Positions 1-9,096 of a DNA stretch of 64,000 nucleotides are shown one piece after another. A program made the position numbers and the translations under genes. This DNA is from Paenibacillus endoradicis. GTDB taxonomy: Bacteria; Bacillota; Bacilli; Paenibacillales; Paenibacillaceae. The stretch lies in NCBI RefSeq assembly GCF_024721975.1, contig NZ_JANQBB010000004.1, forward strand, positions 434,001-498,000. The letters are read 5' to 3'. Position 1 is the first letter of the stretch; every line of letters starts with the position of its first letter. The notes beneath the pieces were generated by a model that was not told the origin of the DNA, did no database searches, and saw only the letters and a list, made by a program, of their open reading frames with translations.

Positions 1-1001
1 TGAGTAAAGTTACCATTAAAGATGTGGCCAGAGAAGCAGGTGTATCGATATCTACTGTCTCTAATGCATTAAATGATGTTGATGTATTAACTCCTGATAC
101 GAAGAAACATGTACTTAACGTTGCAAAACAATTAAATTATGTGCCCAATCTAAACGGTAAGTTGTTGAAATCCGGTAAAACAAAAATGTTAGGATTTTTT
201 ACGACAAGTGTGTCAGGTCCTTATTTTTATATCTTAGTAGATACGATGTCTAGAGAGTGTGAAAAACGAGGATATGGGTTAAATGTTTTTGTAACGAAAG
301 ATAAGAAGATTATTATGAGTAATATTCTTGGTAGTCGTGTCGATGGCGTCATTATTTTTGAAGAGGAACGGATTGGCACTAAAGAGATTACAACAATGGA
401 AAAGAACAAGATCAAAGCTGTATTTTTGGATCGTAAGTTTCAAAACGAAACGATGGGTAGCATCATTTTCGATTCGTTTGATGCAGGATACGAAGCTACA
501 AAGTTTTTGATTAATCTCGGACATAAGAAAATAGCTTACATTTCAGGAGTAGATGAAATGTTTGATAGCTTCCAACGCAAAGAGGGCTATCTAGCTGCAT
601 TGAAAGAATATAATTATGCTATTGATGATGATTATATTTTACAAGGCTATTTCGAAGAAGAAAGTTCTTACAATGTGGTGAAATCATTTTTGAAAGCACA
701 TCCTCACAAAGTCCCAGATGCATTTCTAGCTGGTAATGATTTAAGTGCAATAGGATGTATACGGGGTTTAAAATCAGAAGGTTATGATGTTCCCGAAGAT
801 ATTACTGTCATGGGTTTCGATGATATTGATATTGCTCAATATTTTAATCCACCGCTAACAACGGTACGTAATCAGATTAAGAAACAAGCTATTCTCGTTA
901 TAGATCATTTAATTAACCTGATCCAAGAGAAAGAACAAGGGAAGATTGAAAATCTACCTGGTGAAATTGTCGTTCGCAAATCAAGTCATATTAAATATTA
1001 A
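1..1001 (+). CDS. LacI-family transcriptional regulator (first base of start codon outside window)
   Basis: DNA-binding repressor that probably senses a sugar and controls the downstream ABC importer/GH30 genes. The window begins at the second base of the start codon: reading back in frame from the GTG at 24 gives an N-terminus SKVTIKDVAREAGVS, the classic LacI helix-turn-helix, so the true protein is about 333 residues and the GTG at 24 is internal. The HTH and hinge helix (STVSNALN, then VAKQLNYVPN) are followed by a periplasmic-binding-protein-like effector domain ending in GFDDIDIAQYFNPPLTTV, typical of LacI/GalR. Two 16-bp palindromes with central ACGT, 60 bp and 2 kb downstream, are likely its operators. 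The ligand is unknown. Confidence 0.93.
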   Translation, partial: SKVTIKDVAREAGVSISTVSNALNDVDVLTPDTKKHVLNVAKQLNYVPNLNGKLLKSGKTKMLGFFTTSVSGPYFYILVDTMSRECEKRGYGLNVFVTKDKKIIMSNILGSRVDGVIIFEEERIGTKEITTMEKNKIKAVFLDRKFQNETMGSIIFDSFDAGYEATKFLINLGHKKIAYISGVDEMFDSFQRKEGYLAALKEYNYAIDDDYILQGYFEEESSYNVVKSFLKAHPHKVPDAFLAGNDLSAIGCIRGLKSEGYDVPEDITVMGFDDIDIAQYFNPPLTTVRNQIKKQAILVIDHLINLIQEKEQGKIENLPGEIVVRKSSHIKY

Positions 1002-1060
1002 CGTTTTCGTGGTGAATTACCTAACATATTATACTTAAACGTAGCCACGTTTTACCAAAA

Positions 1061-1076
1061 ATAAAAACGTTTTTAT
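1061..1076. promoter_or_regulatory. Perfect 16-bp palindromic LacI-type operator
   Basis: ATAAAAACGTTTTTAT is an exact palindrome with a central CG, as LacI/GalR operators have. It lies between the regulator gene and the first permease, 27 bp before its start. A copy with one mismatch lies at 3024-3039. Confidence 0.7.
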
Positions 1077-1099
1077 TGGTTTATAATCAAGGAGGTCAC

Positions 1100-2065
1100 A
1101 TGATGGTTGAGTCACAAAGTTATAAGAAAAATCGCGAACCACTTACGAAACGAATTAAGGAATTCTTCATTGATTTTGCTAGACAATGGGAAATTCAGGC
1201 GATGATCATACCAGGGGTTATTTTTATGTTTATTTTTTGTTATATTCCCATTTATGGTTTGACCATTGCGTTTAAGAGATATACAGTTATTGATCGACTT
1301 GATACAGCTCCTTGGGTCGGACTTGAGAACTTTAAGCTTATTTTATCAGACACCTTTTTTTGGGACTCGGTTATTAATACGCTTGGAATAAGTTTCTTAA
1401 AGCTGGGGATAGGATTTACTATTCCGATTATCTTATCCATTATGATCTATGAGGTAAGTTCAGGTAAATTGAAGAAATTCGTGCAAACAGTGTCTTATTT
1501 ACCCCATTTCTTATCTTGGATTGTATTAGGTGGTATGTTAATCAATTGGTTCGCGACATCAGGTTTGTTCAATGAATTACTTCTTAGTTTAGGGCTCATT
1601 TCTGAACCGAGAAATATATTGCTTGATCCTAATAAGTATTGGTGGATTGCTACATTATCAGATATTTGGAAAGAAGCTGGTTGGGGAACGATTCTTTATT
1701 TAGCTGTTATGGCTAAGATTGATCCGACATTCTATGAAGCAGCCAAAATTGATGGTGCTGGCCGTTTGAAACAAATTTGGTATATTACGATTCCAAATAT
1801 GAAGCTAATGATCAGCTTGAATCTTATCCTCACTGTAAGCGGTTTATTAGGTTCCAATCTTGATCAAACATTAGTACTAATGAATTCACAAAACCGTGAA
1901 AATGCAGAAGTTATTAATTCCTATGTATATCGAATGGGGTTAGCCCAAGGTGATTTCTCTTATGCGACTGCTGTTGGACTAGGTGTCTCCATTGTATCAG
2001 TAATTTTACTGCTTACAGCCAATTCGATTTCGAAGAAATTAAATGATAATGAATCTGTATTGTAA
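1100..2065 (+). CDS. Sugar ABC transporter permease, LplB/YtcP-type (first subunit)
   Basis: Inner-membrane subunit of an oligosaccharide importer. The RBS aaggaggt at 1089-1096 sits just before two consecutive ATG codons (1100 and 1103); 1103 has the better spacing, and in-frame codons further upstream are not needed. The protein has a cytoplasmic basic N-terminus, about six membrane segments, and the EAA loop (YEAAKIDGAGRLKQIWYITIP, around residues 215-235) that docks on the ATPase. It belongs to the LplB group of carbohydrate uptake-1 permeases. It forms a cluster with the second permease (23 bp gap), a binding protein and a GH30 enzyme. No ATPase is encoded here, so a shared MsmX-like ATPase elsewhere is expected. 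Confidence 0.92.
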   Translation: MMVESQSYKKNREPLTKRIKEFFIDFARQWEIQAMIIPGVIFMFIFCYIPIYGLTIAFKRYTVIDRLDTAPWVGLENFKLILSDTFFWDSVINTLGISFLKLGIGFTIPIILSIMIYEVSSGKLKKFVQTVSYLPHFLSWIVLGGMLINWFATSGLFNELLLSLGLISEPRNILLDPNKYWWIATLSDIWKEAGWGTILYLAVMAKIDPTFYEAAKIDGAGRLKQIWYITIPNMKLMISLNLILTVSGLLGSNLDQTLVLMNSQNRENAEVINSYVYRMGLAQGDFSYATAVGLGVSIVSVILLLTANSISKKLNDNESVL

Positions 2066-2088
2066 CTTTAGCATCGGAGGTATTAAAC

Positions 2089-2976
2089 ATGAATTCAAAA
2101 GCATTAAAAAAAGATTGGAATAGTCGAATATTTGATTATGTGAACATGGCGTGTCTAATTATATTTACAATTGTTATTATAGTTCCATTATGGAATGTCA
2201 TTGTCTCTTCCTTTAGTTCGAGCCGAGCATTATCAGAGGGTGGATTTATCTTCTGGACCCCTGAGTTTTCATTAGAAAATTATCGTGCAGTTTTTAGAGA
2301 TGATATGATTTGGCAAGCATTCTTTATCTCGATAGCCAAAACAGTTATTGGCGTAATAACACATGTGTTATTCTGCGCTATGGTTGCTTATGGATTAAGT
2401 AAGAACAACATTCGTGGTCGTAAGTTTTACGTTGGGATGGGCGTTGTTACGATGTTCTTCTCTGGTGGTATGATTCCTACTTATTTATTAATTAAGCAAT
2501 TAGGAATGTTAAATAGCTTTTGGGTGTATATTATTCCTGCATTATTAAGTTTTTATGATGTTATTATTTTGATGAACTTTTTCAAAAACGTTCCACCTGC
2601 ATTGGAAGAATCGGCTAAAATCGACGGTGCTGGTCATTGGAAAATTTTCATGAAAATATTTATTCCGCTATCTATGCCAGCAATGGCAACAATCGCTATG
2701 TTCAATGGGGTTAATCAATGGAATGACTTTATGACGACTAAAATCTATGTGACCAATGAAAACTTGTATCCATTGCAGATGAAATTATATGAAATTATTG
2801 TCCAATCTCAAACGCAAGCGATGCAAAACATTAGTGGTTCAGTCGTTATTGAAACAGCAACTAAAGGGGTTCAGTTAGCAACAATTGTAATTACAACATT
2901 ACCAATTGTTATCATTTATCCTTTATTACAGCGCTACTTTATGTCTGGAATGATGGTAGGGGCGGTGAAGGAATAA
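2089..2976 (+). CDS. Sugar ABC transporter permease, LplC/YtcP-type (second subunit)
   Basis: Partner permease of the importer. RBS cggaggt precedes the ATG. Six predicted membrane spans; the EAA motif ESAKIDGAGHWKIFMKIFIP is near residue 185. The C-terminal end SGMMVGAVKE is the typical tail of YtcP/LplC proteins (PLLQRYFMSGMMVGAVK). Length 295 residues is normal for the family. Same strand and tight spacing with the first permease indicate co-transcription. Confidence 0.92.
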   Translation: MNSKALKKDWNSRIFDYVNMACLIIFTIVIIVPLWNVIVSSFSSSRALSEGGFIFWTPEFSLENYRAVFRDDMIWQAFFISIAKTVIGVITHVLFCAMVAYGLSKNNIRGRKFYVGMGVVTMFFSGGMIPTYLLIKQLGMLNSFWVYIIPALLSFYDVIILMNFFKNVPPALEESAKIDGAGHWKIFMKIFIPLSMPAMATIAMFNGVNQWNDFMTTKIYVTNENLYPLQMKLYEIIVQSQTQAMQNISGSVVIETATKGVQLATIVITTLPIVIIYPLLQRYFMSGMMVGAVKE

Positions 2977-3023
2977 CAAAAAACTAAACTTGAAGATTTA
3001 TTTGTATTTAGCTAGTGGTGAAA

Positions 3024-3039
3024 ATTAAAACGTTTTTAT
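3024..3039. promoter_or_regulatory. Second LacI-type operator, one mismatch to the first
   Basis: ATTAAAACGTTTTTAT differs from the palindrome at 1061-1076 by one base. It lies 17 bp before the binding-protein start codon, so it may give the binding-protein/GH30 part its own control or allow DNA looping with the first site. Confidence 0.6.
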
Positions 3040-3056
3040 TATAAGGGGGCTAAACT

Positions 3057-4691
3057 ATGTTTTATGGAAATGGAAGTAAATCGAAAAAAAGTTTTATGTT
3101 ATTTTCTGTAGTAATGATTTTCGCGCTTGTACTGTCGGCTTGTGGTAAGAGCGGTTCAAATGAGGGTACAAAAGTATCTATTGAGGATCGTTATGAATTA
3201 GATGCAAATACTCCAGCTTGGAAGTTAGATAATAAAGAAGAAACTACAAAATTAACATGGTATGTCAATGCTGATTGGTGGAATAACGACTATGGTAATG
3301 ACGTAGTAACAAAAAAAATTAAAGAAGATCTAAATATTGATATCAAATTCCTTACAGGTGATGATACAAAATTAAACACATTCTTTGCTGGTGATGATAT
3401 GCCAGATTTAATTACTGTATTTGACGCTAATTCTGCTCTTGTACAAAAAGCATCAACATGGGCAATGCCATTAAATGAATTGGCAGAACAGTATGATCCT
3501 TATTTCTTACAAGTTGCAGCAAAAGATACTATGAATTGGTTCCAACAGGAAGATGGCAACACATATGGTTATTCTAACTATTCCAATACACAAGAAGATT
3601 ATGAAAGCGGCACTATTGCTGCTAAAGCAGCATTCATCATTCGTAAAGATGTATATGAAGCGCTAGGACAACCGAGTATGGGTACTCCAGAAGAGTTTCA
3701 AGCTGTATTGTTACAAATTAAAACAAAGTTCCCAGCATTACTTCCATTTGGTTTTAACTCCATTGGTACAGGTACAGGTTCATTAGGTGATGTATTCCAA
3801 GACTTTATTGGTGTTCCTCTATCCGATGAGAACGGTCAGTTTTATAATCGTAACTTAGATAGTGACTACTTGACTTGGTTATCGACATTAAACAAAGTAT
3901 ATCGCGATGGATCAATTAGTGATGATAGCTTTGCAGATGATGCTGTCGCTTTTGAAGAAAAAATTAAGTCAGGAAAATATGCAACGATGTTGATTGAGGG
4001 TACACCGAACCAAGGTGGTAACTTACAAATCTTCAATAGTGCTAACCCTGGTAAAGAATATATTGCTATTGATGGTCCACAAAGTACAGTAGGAAATAGC
4101 CCAACATTAAATCAATCCGGTGTTACAGGTTGGATGATCAATTTTATTACTAACTCTAATATCGAACCAGCTAAATCTATTCAACTATTTACTTACTTGT
4201 TAAGTGAAGAAGGACAAATGCTGATGAACTATGGTATTGAAGGTGAAACTTATCAATACACAGCAGATGGAAAAGTAGAATTGCTACCAGAAGTGAAAGA
4301 AATACAAGTAAGTAATGCGGATAAATTTAAGAAGGAATACCGTTTAGGAGAGTTTATGTTCTTTGGTCATGACAAACATAAAGTATTAAGTGAAGATGCG
4401 TTCCCTGAATCAGTGAAACAATTGCAAGAATGGGGTAAAGGGAAATTGGTACCACATTTTATTATTGAAAACCTTAGTCCTGAACAAGGTACTCCTGAAG
4501 CTAGATCTTTAAGTGCTATTAATACACAATGGAATACAACACTTGTTAGTTTAATTCGTTCGAAGGATGTTGCGACATTTGATACTGTACTCCACCAATA
4601 TGAAGTTTTCTTATCAGATAATAAATGGGATGCAATTCTTAAAGTTTATAACGAAAAAATGGCAAGAAACAAAGAAAAATTAGGCTTGTAG
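3057..4691 (+). CDS. Extracellular solute-binding lipoprotein, LplA/YtcQ type
   Basis: Sugar-binding receptor of the ABC importer, anchored outside the membrane. Signal peptide with hydrophobic core at residues 12-27 and lipobox LSAC (lipidated Cys29). RBS aaggggg precedes the ATG. At 544 residues it has the large size of LplA/YtcQ receptors (cluster with LplB/LplC permeases) rather than the roughly 430-residue MalE size. Internal stretches such as DMPDLITVFDANS and ATMLIEGTPNQGG fit the family. The ligand is unknown; the GH30 gene 47 bp downstream suggests a beta-glucoside or related glycan fragment. Confidence 0.92.
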   Translation: MFYGNGSKSKKSFMLFSVVMIFALVLSACGKSGSNEGTKVSIEDRYELDANTPAWKLDNKEETTKLTWYVNADWWNNDYGNDVVTKKIKEDLNIDIKFLTGDDTKLNTFFAGDDMPDLITVFDANSALVQKASTWAMPLNELAEQYDPYFLQVAAKDTMNWFQQEDGNTYGYSNYSNTQEDYESGTIAAKAAFIIRKDVYEALGQPSMGTPEEFQAVLLQIKTKFPALLPFGFNSIGTGTGSLGDVFQDFIGVPLSDENGQFYNRNLDSDYLTWLSTLNKVYRDGSISDDSFADDAVAFEEKIKSGKYATMLIEGTPNQGGNLQIFNSANPGKEYIAIDGPQSTVGNSPTLNQSGVTGWMINFITNSNIEPAKSIQLFTYLLSEEGQMLMNYGIEGETYQYTADGKVELLPEVKEIQVSNADKFKKEYRLGEFMFFGHDKHKVLSEDAFPESVKQLQEWGKGKLVPHFIIENLSPEQGTPEARSLSAINTQWNTTLVSLIRSKDVATFDTVLHQYEVFLSDNKWDAILKVYNEKMARNKEKLGL

Positions 4692-4737
4692 TAATGAAGT
4701 GATATCTACAGAGAAAGAAGAGCGGGAGGAAACTATC

Positions 4738-6084
4738 ATGAAAAACATCACGGCTTACCATTCGAATGGAGCAGAAGCATTGTTTGTTAAAAAGAGTATC
4801 GAACAATTAGCTCCCTATGCTTCAGATGTCACGGAAGTGACAATTTCGATTAATGAGCAGATGACCTATCAGGAGATAGATGGTTTCGGTGCTTCTTTCA
4901 CAGACTCTTCGGCATATCTGATGAATCAAGTATTAGAACCAGAACAACGTGAACAAGCAATGAAAATGTTGTTTGATCCTGTACAAGGAATAGGTTTGTC
5001 TGTAATGCGTAATCCGATGGGAGCGTCGGATTATGCAAGAGATTTCTATAGTTATAATGATCTTCCTGAAGGTGAGACAGACGAAGCATTATCTCAGTTC
5101 ACGATAGCACATGATGAGCAGGATATTGTTCCGTTAGTTAAGGAAGCTTTGTCCTTAAATGAAGAAATTAAACTAATGGCATCACCGTGGAGTCCACCAG
5201 CATGGATGAAGACTAGTGGTTCGATGATTGGCGGGGAGTTGAAGAAAGAGTACTATTCAACTTACGCAACCTATTTTGTGAAGTATATACAAGCTTATGC
5301 AGAGCATGGACTACCTATGTATGCCATTACTCCACAAAATGAAGCGCTGTATTCTCCTGGACATTACCCAGGTATGATTATGCTACCTGAAGTTCAAAGT
5401 GAATTTATTAAGCATCACTTGAAACCAGCCTTCGTAGAACACGGTATCTCTACAAAAATATTATGTTATGACCACAACTGGGATGAGCCGAACTATCCAC
5501 TTCATGTTCTAGAAACAGCAGATGATGCAGTAGATGGTGTAGCATGGCATTGGTATGGTGGTTCACCAAGTACACAATCGGATGTATTTCATAAGTTCCC
5601 ATTGAAAGAGGTACACTTTACTGAGGGATCTGGCGGGGAATGGATTCCAGTTTTTGAACCTGCATTTTCCAATGTCATGCGTACAGGTATTGAGATCATT
5701 CGTAATTATAGTAAGAGTCTAGTACTGTGGAATATGGCATTAGATGAAAACAATGGTCCAACTGTACCTGGTTTTGGAAACAGTACTTGTCGTGGCATTG
5801 TCCAAGTCAATCAACAAACGAAAGAGCTTACGTATACGTTGGATTATTATGCACTCGCGCATTTCAGTAAATGTATTCGTCCTAATGCTGTTCGTTTGGA
5901 CACACAATCTACGAATGAACAAGTTCGTTCAGTGTCAGTAAGAAATAAAGATAACTCTATTGCTTTGGTATTATTTAATGACAGTGAACTGAACTGTAAT
6001 GCTTCAATTGCATTGCCAGGTGCAGAATCAATTGTTATAGCTGTAGAGGCAAAAAGCGCGATAACGATTCATTTGAAACGTTAA
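4738..6084 (+). CDS. Glycoside hydrolase family 30 (glucosylceramidase/beta-glucosidase-like)
   Basis: Retaining beta-glycosidase. Start ATG 4738 chosen because gggagg at 4724-4729 is 8 bp upstream; the frame is open to a GTG at 4699 with no RBS. Motifs of clan GH-A GH30: IDGFGASFTDSSA near the N-terminus, acid/base Glu202 in TPQNE, nucleophile Glu296 in HFTEGSGG, and SPWSPPAWMKT. A small C-terminal beta-domain follows, as in the GH30 glucocerebrosidase branch. No signal peptide, so it acts in the cytoplasm on imported oligosaccharide. Exact substrate (beta-1,6-glucan fragment, glucoside, or xylan-derived) cannot be told from sequence alone. Last gene before a strong terminator. Confidence 0.92.
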   Translation: MKNITAYHSNGAEALFVKKSIEQLAPYASDVTEVTISINEQMTYQEIDGFGASFTDSSAYLMNQVLEPEQREQAMKMLFDPVQGIGLSVMRNPMGASDYARDFYSYNDLPEGETDEALSQFTIAHDEQDIVPLVKEALSLNEEIKLMASPWSPPAWMKTSGSMIGGELKKEYYSTYATYFVKYIQAYAEHGLPMYAITPQNEALYSPGHYPGMIMLPEVQSEFIKHHLKPAFVEHGISTKILCYDHNWDEPNYPLHVLETADDAVDGVAWHWYGGSPSTQSDVFHKFPLKEVHFTEGSGGEWIPVFEPAFSNVMRTGIEIIRNYSKSLVLWNMALDENNGPTVPGFGNSTCRGIVQVNQQTKELTYTLDYYALAHFSKCIRPNAVRLDTQSTNEQVRSVSVRNKDNSIALVLFNDSELNCNASIALPGAESIVIAVEAKSAITIHLKR

Positions 6085-6117
6085 TGTAACGATAACAAAC
6101 TCTTTAGTAAATAAAAT

Positions 6118-6170
6118 ACACCCTGTAAAGTAGATACTTCTTAATAAGTCTACTTTACAGGGTGTTTTTA
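6118..6170 (+). terminator. Rho-independent terminator of the GH30 operon
   Basis: 17-bp perfect stem (6118-6134 with 6149-6165) and a T-rich tail gtttttatt. An A-rich flank on the other side may let it also end the convergent gene at 6180. Confidence 0.88.
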
Positions 6171-6179
6171 TTGATTGCT

Positions 6180-7247
6180 TTAGTTGGATTTTAGCTTGAA
6201 TGTAGCAGTTACGGGATTATGATCACTATTTGCAAATTGTAAATTCTCCGTTGAAACATTAACGATTTCTACATTAGATGACACTAAGAAACCATCAATT
6301 ACAGCTAAGAAGTTTTCCCCCGCTGTGTAAGCAACATCGAGTGTGCGTACAGTTGGAATGTCGGTGTTGACTGCCCATTGGAAGCCATTAGGTGTGAAAT
6401 CTTCCGGGAATTTCTGCAGCCATTCTGGCCATGATTGCGTAGTTGGGAATTTGGTTGAATCCGTTCCAGGCAAAGCATGATTCCAATCCCCACCAATAAT
6501 TAGATAATGACCCTCAGCCATTTGTTTTTCTATATATTGACTTAGAAATTGTAATTGCTGTTGACGTATCGTACCGCCTTTATCGAATGCAGATAGATGA
6601 AGGTTCAATAATATTAACTCTTGCCCATTGCTGACAGGAAGTCTCATTTCTACGAATGCTCGGTCTAGCTCGAACAATTGCACAGGCCAGCTTTCTTTAC
6701 CGGGAAGATCATATCTTGATTGATCACTAATATGGAACTTGCTAAGTGATAGAAGTCCACTTTCTACTTTACCCATTGGCTTAGTAATAGGAATTGGCAC
6801 CCACGGTGTTTTATAATTATAAGCAAATACACTACTATAATCAGGTAATTTATGAATGATAGTATCGACCTCATCTAATTTATATGATCTAGTAGCATCA
6901 ACATCAACTTCCTGCAGAAGATAGATGTCTGAATTTAATTGATTCATTGTAGCTGTAATGGCTGCCATATTACTTTCCGTTTGAGCTAAGCTACTAGAGC
7001 GAGACATCTTTCCTCCATCCATGAAAAAATCTTGCTTAGCATCTAATCCAGCATATCCAATATTGAACGTAGTAATTGTAAATGGTTTTGTAGCGTTAAT
7101 CGTTTCAGATACAGGATGACGAATTAATAAGGCCTCAACAGCATTAGGTTTGTAATCAGTGAGCGAGACATATCCAATAAATCCACCAATGACTATGATG
7201 GCGATACTAAAAATCAACAGTACGAAACGTATAATCAATTTTTTCAT
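6180..7247 (-). CDS. Membrane-anchored endonuclease/exonuclease/phosphatase (EEP) family protein
   Basis: Metal-dependent phosphodiesterase-fold protein, 355 residues. Start ATG 7247 chosen because aaggag is 8 bp upstream; the longer frame to 7337 lacks an RBS. An N-terminal basic/hydrophobic segment (residues 1-25) is an uncleaved signal anchor, so the catalytic domain should face outside. EEP motifs in order: TFNIGYAG, LQEVD (metal Glu), LHLSAF, GGDWNH (Asp/Asn) and final SDHNPV (Asp-His). Similar proteins are annotated as endonucleases, sphingomyelinase-like or phosphatases; the true substrate is not visible. Monocistronic, convergent with the GH30 operon. Confidence 0.88.
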   Translation of the reverse strand: MKKLIIRFVLLIFSIAIIVIGGFIGYVSLTDYKPNAVEALLIRHPVSETINATKPFTITTFNIGYAGLDAKQDFFMDGGKMSRSSSLAQTESNMAAITATMNQLNSDIYLLQEVDVDATRSYKLDEVDTIIHKLPDYSSVFAYNYKTPWVPIPITKPMGKVESGLLSLSKFHISDQSRYDLPGKESWPVQLFELDRAFVEMRLPVSNGQELILLNLHLSAFDKGGTIRQQQLQFLSQYIEKQMAEGHYLIIGGDWNHALPGTDSTKFPTTQSWPEWLQKFPEDFTPNGFQWAVNTDIPTVRTLDVAYTAGENFLAVIDGFLVSSNVEIVNVSTENLQFANSDHNPVTATFKLKSN

Positions 7248-7377
7248 AGTTACACTCCTTAAATGATAAATATAAAACAAATTGTTGATATTGTAGTAAA
7301 TAACTGTAAAATAATAGTTGATCAAGATGATGTTCACCGGAGAGTTGAATTAAATTTAATAAGTGAGGATGATCTAA

Positions 7378-8370
7378 TTGAATTGTGTAAGTTGTGGAAC
7401 TACTAATCTAGAAGGTGCGGTTCATTGTCATAATTGCGGGACAAAACTAGCTTTGGAACAACCTGCAAATCATGTTCAAGAGGTAGCGGCATCCACGCAG
7501 CAACAGCCAGCATATCAACAGGATCCGCAAGTGTTTACTCAAGTGCCACTACAAGGCTATCAACAAGTACCACAGCAACAAGGTTTCCAGCAAGTATCAC
7601 CACAGCAAGGTTATCAACAAGTACCTCCCCAAGGATATGCACAATCACCACAGGGTAATAATTATCAACAACAGCCTCAAGGGAATTATCCACCACAACA
7701 AGGCTATCAACCACCATATGCTGTAGCACCAGCTCCTGCAAAAGATCAACTAAAACCAGTAAAAGACTACTTCAAGTATGTATTGGCGATATTAAAAAGA
7801 CCCCATGTCGAAGCTTTTTCAAAAGATAAAAATCAAATATTATTCGGTGCTATTAACATTATAGCATTTGCTGTATTGTTTGGGTTAACGACTTGGTTTT
7901 ACATGAATAGCATACTAGATAATATATTTGGTCAGTCAGTATCATTCGTATCATCATTTTTAGTACCAGTTATAGTTTCTGCTATCTGCTTAGCAATTGG
8001 TGGATGTGTCGCATTTGGGTTGAATAAACTAAATAAGTTAACGACTAACTTTGTTGATGTAATGTCGCAATGGTTTGCTTATATGGCTTTACCTGCGGCA
8101 ATTATGCCATTAATCTTCTTAATTACATTAGTTGGCCTAGCGAAGTTGGCAATGTTGTTACTAGCTGTTGTAGTAATTAGTGTCTTTGCAAGTGGTGCAT
8201 CTATTGTGAAAAATTATAAAATAGGCAAAAAGCATGTTATTGATCCTATGTATTCAACAGGAATTATGTTCGCAGTACAAGGACTATTTTTATATTTCTT
8301 AATTAATGAATTAGTATCTTCTTTCGTAAATAATATCGGAAATAGCTTAACTAATATATTTGGTGGTTGA
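7378..8370 (+). CDS. Zinc-ribbon, Gln/Pro/Tyr-repeat, multi-pass membrane protein
   Basis: 330 residues, TTG start with gagg about 8 bp upstream. Three parts: a zinc ribbon (Cys3, Cys6, Cys17, Cys20: CVSCG and CHNCG); a low-complexity cytoplasmic linker at about residues 28-120 rich in imperfect QQGYQQVP repeats; and about five hydrophobic segments from residue 150 to the end, resembling Yip1-like membrane domains. Function unknown. Proteins with this layout are common in Paenibacillus and Bacillus and are thought to be envelope or stress related. Stands alone, followed by its own terminator. Confidence 0.85.
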   Translation: MNCVSCGTTNLEGAVHCHNCGTKLALEQPANHVQEVAASTQQQPAYQQDPQVFTQVPLQGYQQVPQQQGFQQVSPQQGYQQVPPQGYAQSPQGNNYQQQPQGNYPPQQGYQPPYAVAPAPAKDQLKPVKDYFKYVLAILKRPHVEAFSKDKNQILFGAINIIAFAVLFGLTTWFYMNSILDNIFGQSVSFVSSFLVPVIVSAICLAIGGCVAFGLNKLNKLTTNFVDVMSQWFAYMALPAAIMPLIFLITLVGLAKLAMLLLAVVVISVFASGASIVKNYKIGKKHVIDPMYSTGIMFAVQGLFLYFLINELVSSFVNNIGNSLTNIFGG

Positions 8371-8405
8371 TTAGTTTCTATTATTGAAATGATTACATAT
8401 ACCAT

Positions 8406-8443
8406 AAAAAACACTGCATTCGATTATGATTGCAGTGTTTTTT
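8406..8443. terminator. Bidirectional-looking Rho-independent terminator
   Basis: 13-bp stem (8406-8418 with 8431-8443) starting with A6 and ending with T6, directly after the zinc-ribbon gene. Confidence 0.85.
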
Positions 8444-8563
8444 ACTATTAGTTCTGATTCTGCTAGATAACTCAATAATTAATTTGATTAATTTGCGTAA
8501 TATTCGTTCTCAAGGCACATTATAAGGTACAATAGGATATAGAAGCACAAAGGAGTGTACGAA

Positions 8564-9031
8564 ATGGCAAATGAGGAAGTAGTTTTAACACAAGATGGAC
8601 ATGATCAATTAACAGCAGAACTTGAAGAACTAAAAGGAACTAAGCGTCGCGAAATAGCAGAACGTTTGAAGCAAGCTATTAGCTATGGTGACTTGAAAGA
8701 AAATGGTGAGTATCATGCGGCCAAAAACGATCAAGCATTTATGGAAACACGTATCAAACAAATAGAGGCGATGCTTCGTGTAGCAAAAATCGTAAAAGCG
8801 GAAAGCAAATCGATTGTAGCCGTTGGTTCAACAGTTGTTTTATATGATGAAGAATATGATGAAAATGTTGAATATACGATTGTAGGTCAGTCAGAAGCAG
8901 ATGTTATAAACTTCAAAATCTCTTATGAAAGTCCACTTGGTAAAACGATTATCGGTAAGAAAGTCAATGATATCATTAAAGTTGACGCCCCAGTAGGAAC
9001 GATTATGTATAAACTTCTTGAAATAAAATAA
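8564..9031 (+). CDS. greA: Transcription elongation factor GreA
   Basis: Rescues backtracked RNA polymerase by stimulating transcript cleavage. Start ATG 8564 with aaggag 9 bp upstream; three extra upstream codons have no RBS of their own. The 155-residue length is normal. The N-terminal coiled coil carries the acidic tip in the segment SYGDLKENGEYHAAK, which inserts in the polymerase secondary channel, and the C-terminal FKBP-like globular domain contains SYESPLGKTIIGKKVND. Monocistronic, outside the usual Bacillus greA context, so a second copy may exist elsewhere. Confidence 0.97.
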   Translation: MANEEVVLTQDGHDQLTAELEELKGTKRREIAERLKQAISYGDLKENGEYHAAKNDQAFMETRIKQIEAMLRVAKIVKAESKSIVAVGSTVVLYDEEYDENVEYTIVGQSEADVINFKISYESPLGKTIIGKKVNDIIKVDAPVGTIMYKLLEIK

Positions 9032-9096
9032 TATATTGAAACAATAGGTAGCCATATTTCGTCTAATGATTAACTCAAACAAAGGAGTTGAATCTA

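Noticed and set aside
24..1001. GTG at 24 as start of the LacI gene
   Set aside because: The in-frame residues before it complete the conserved LacI N-terminus and lead to a start codon whose first base is just outside the window.
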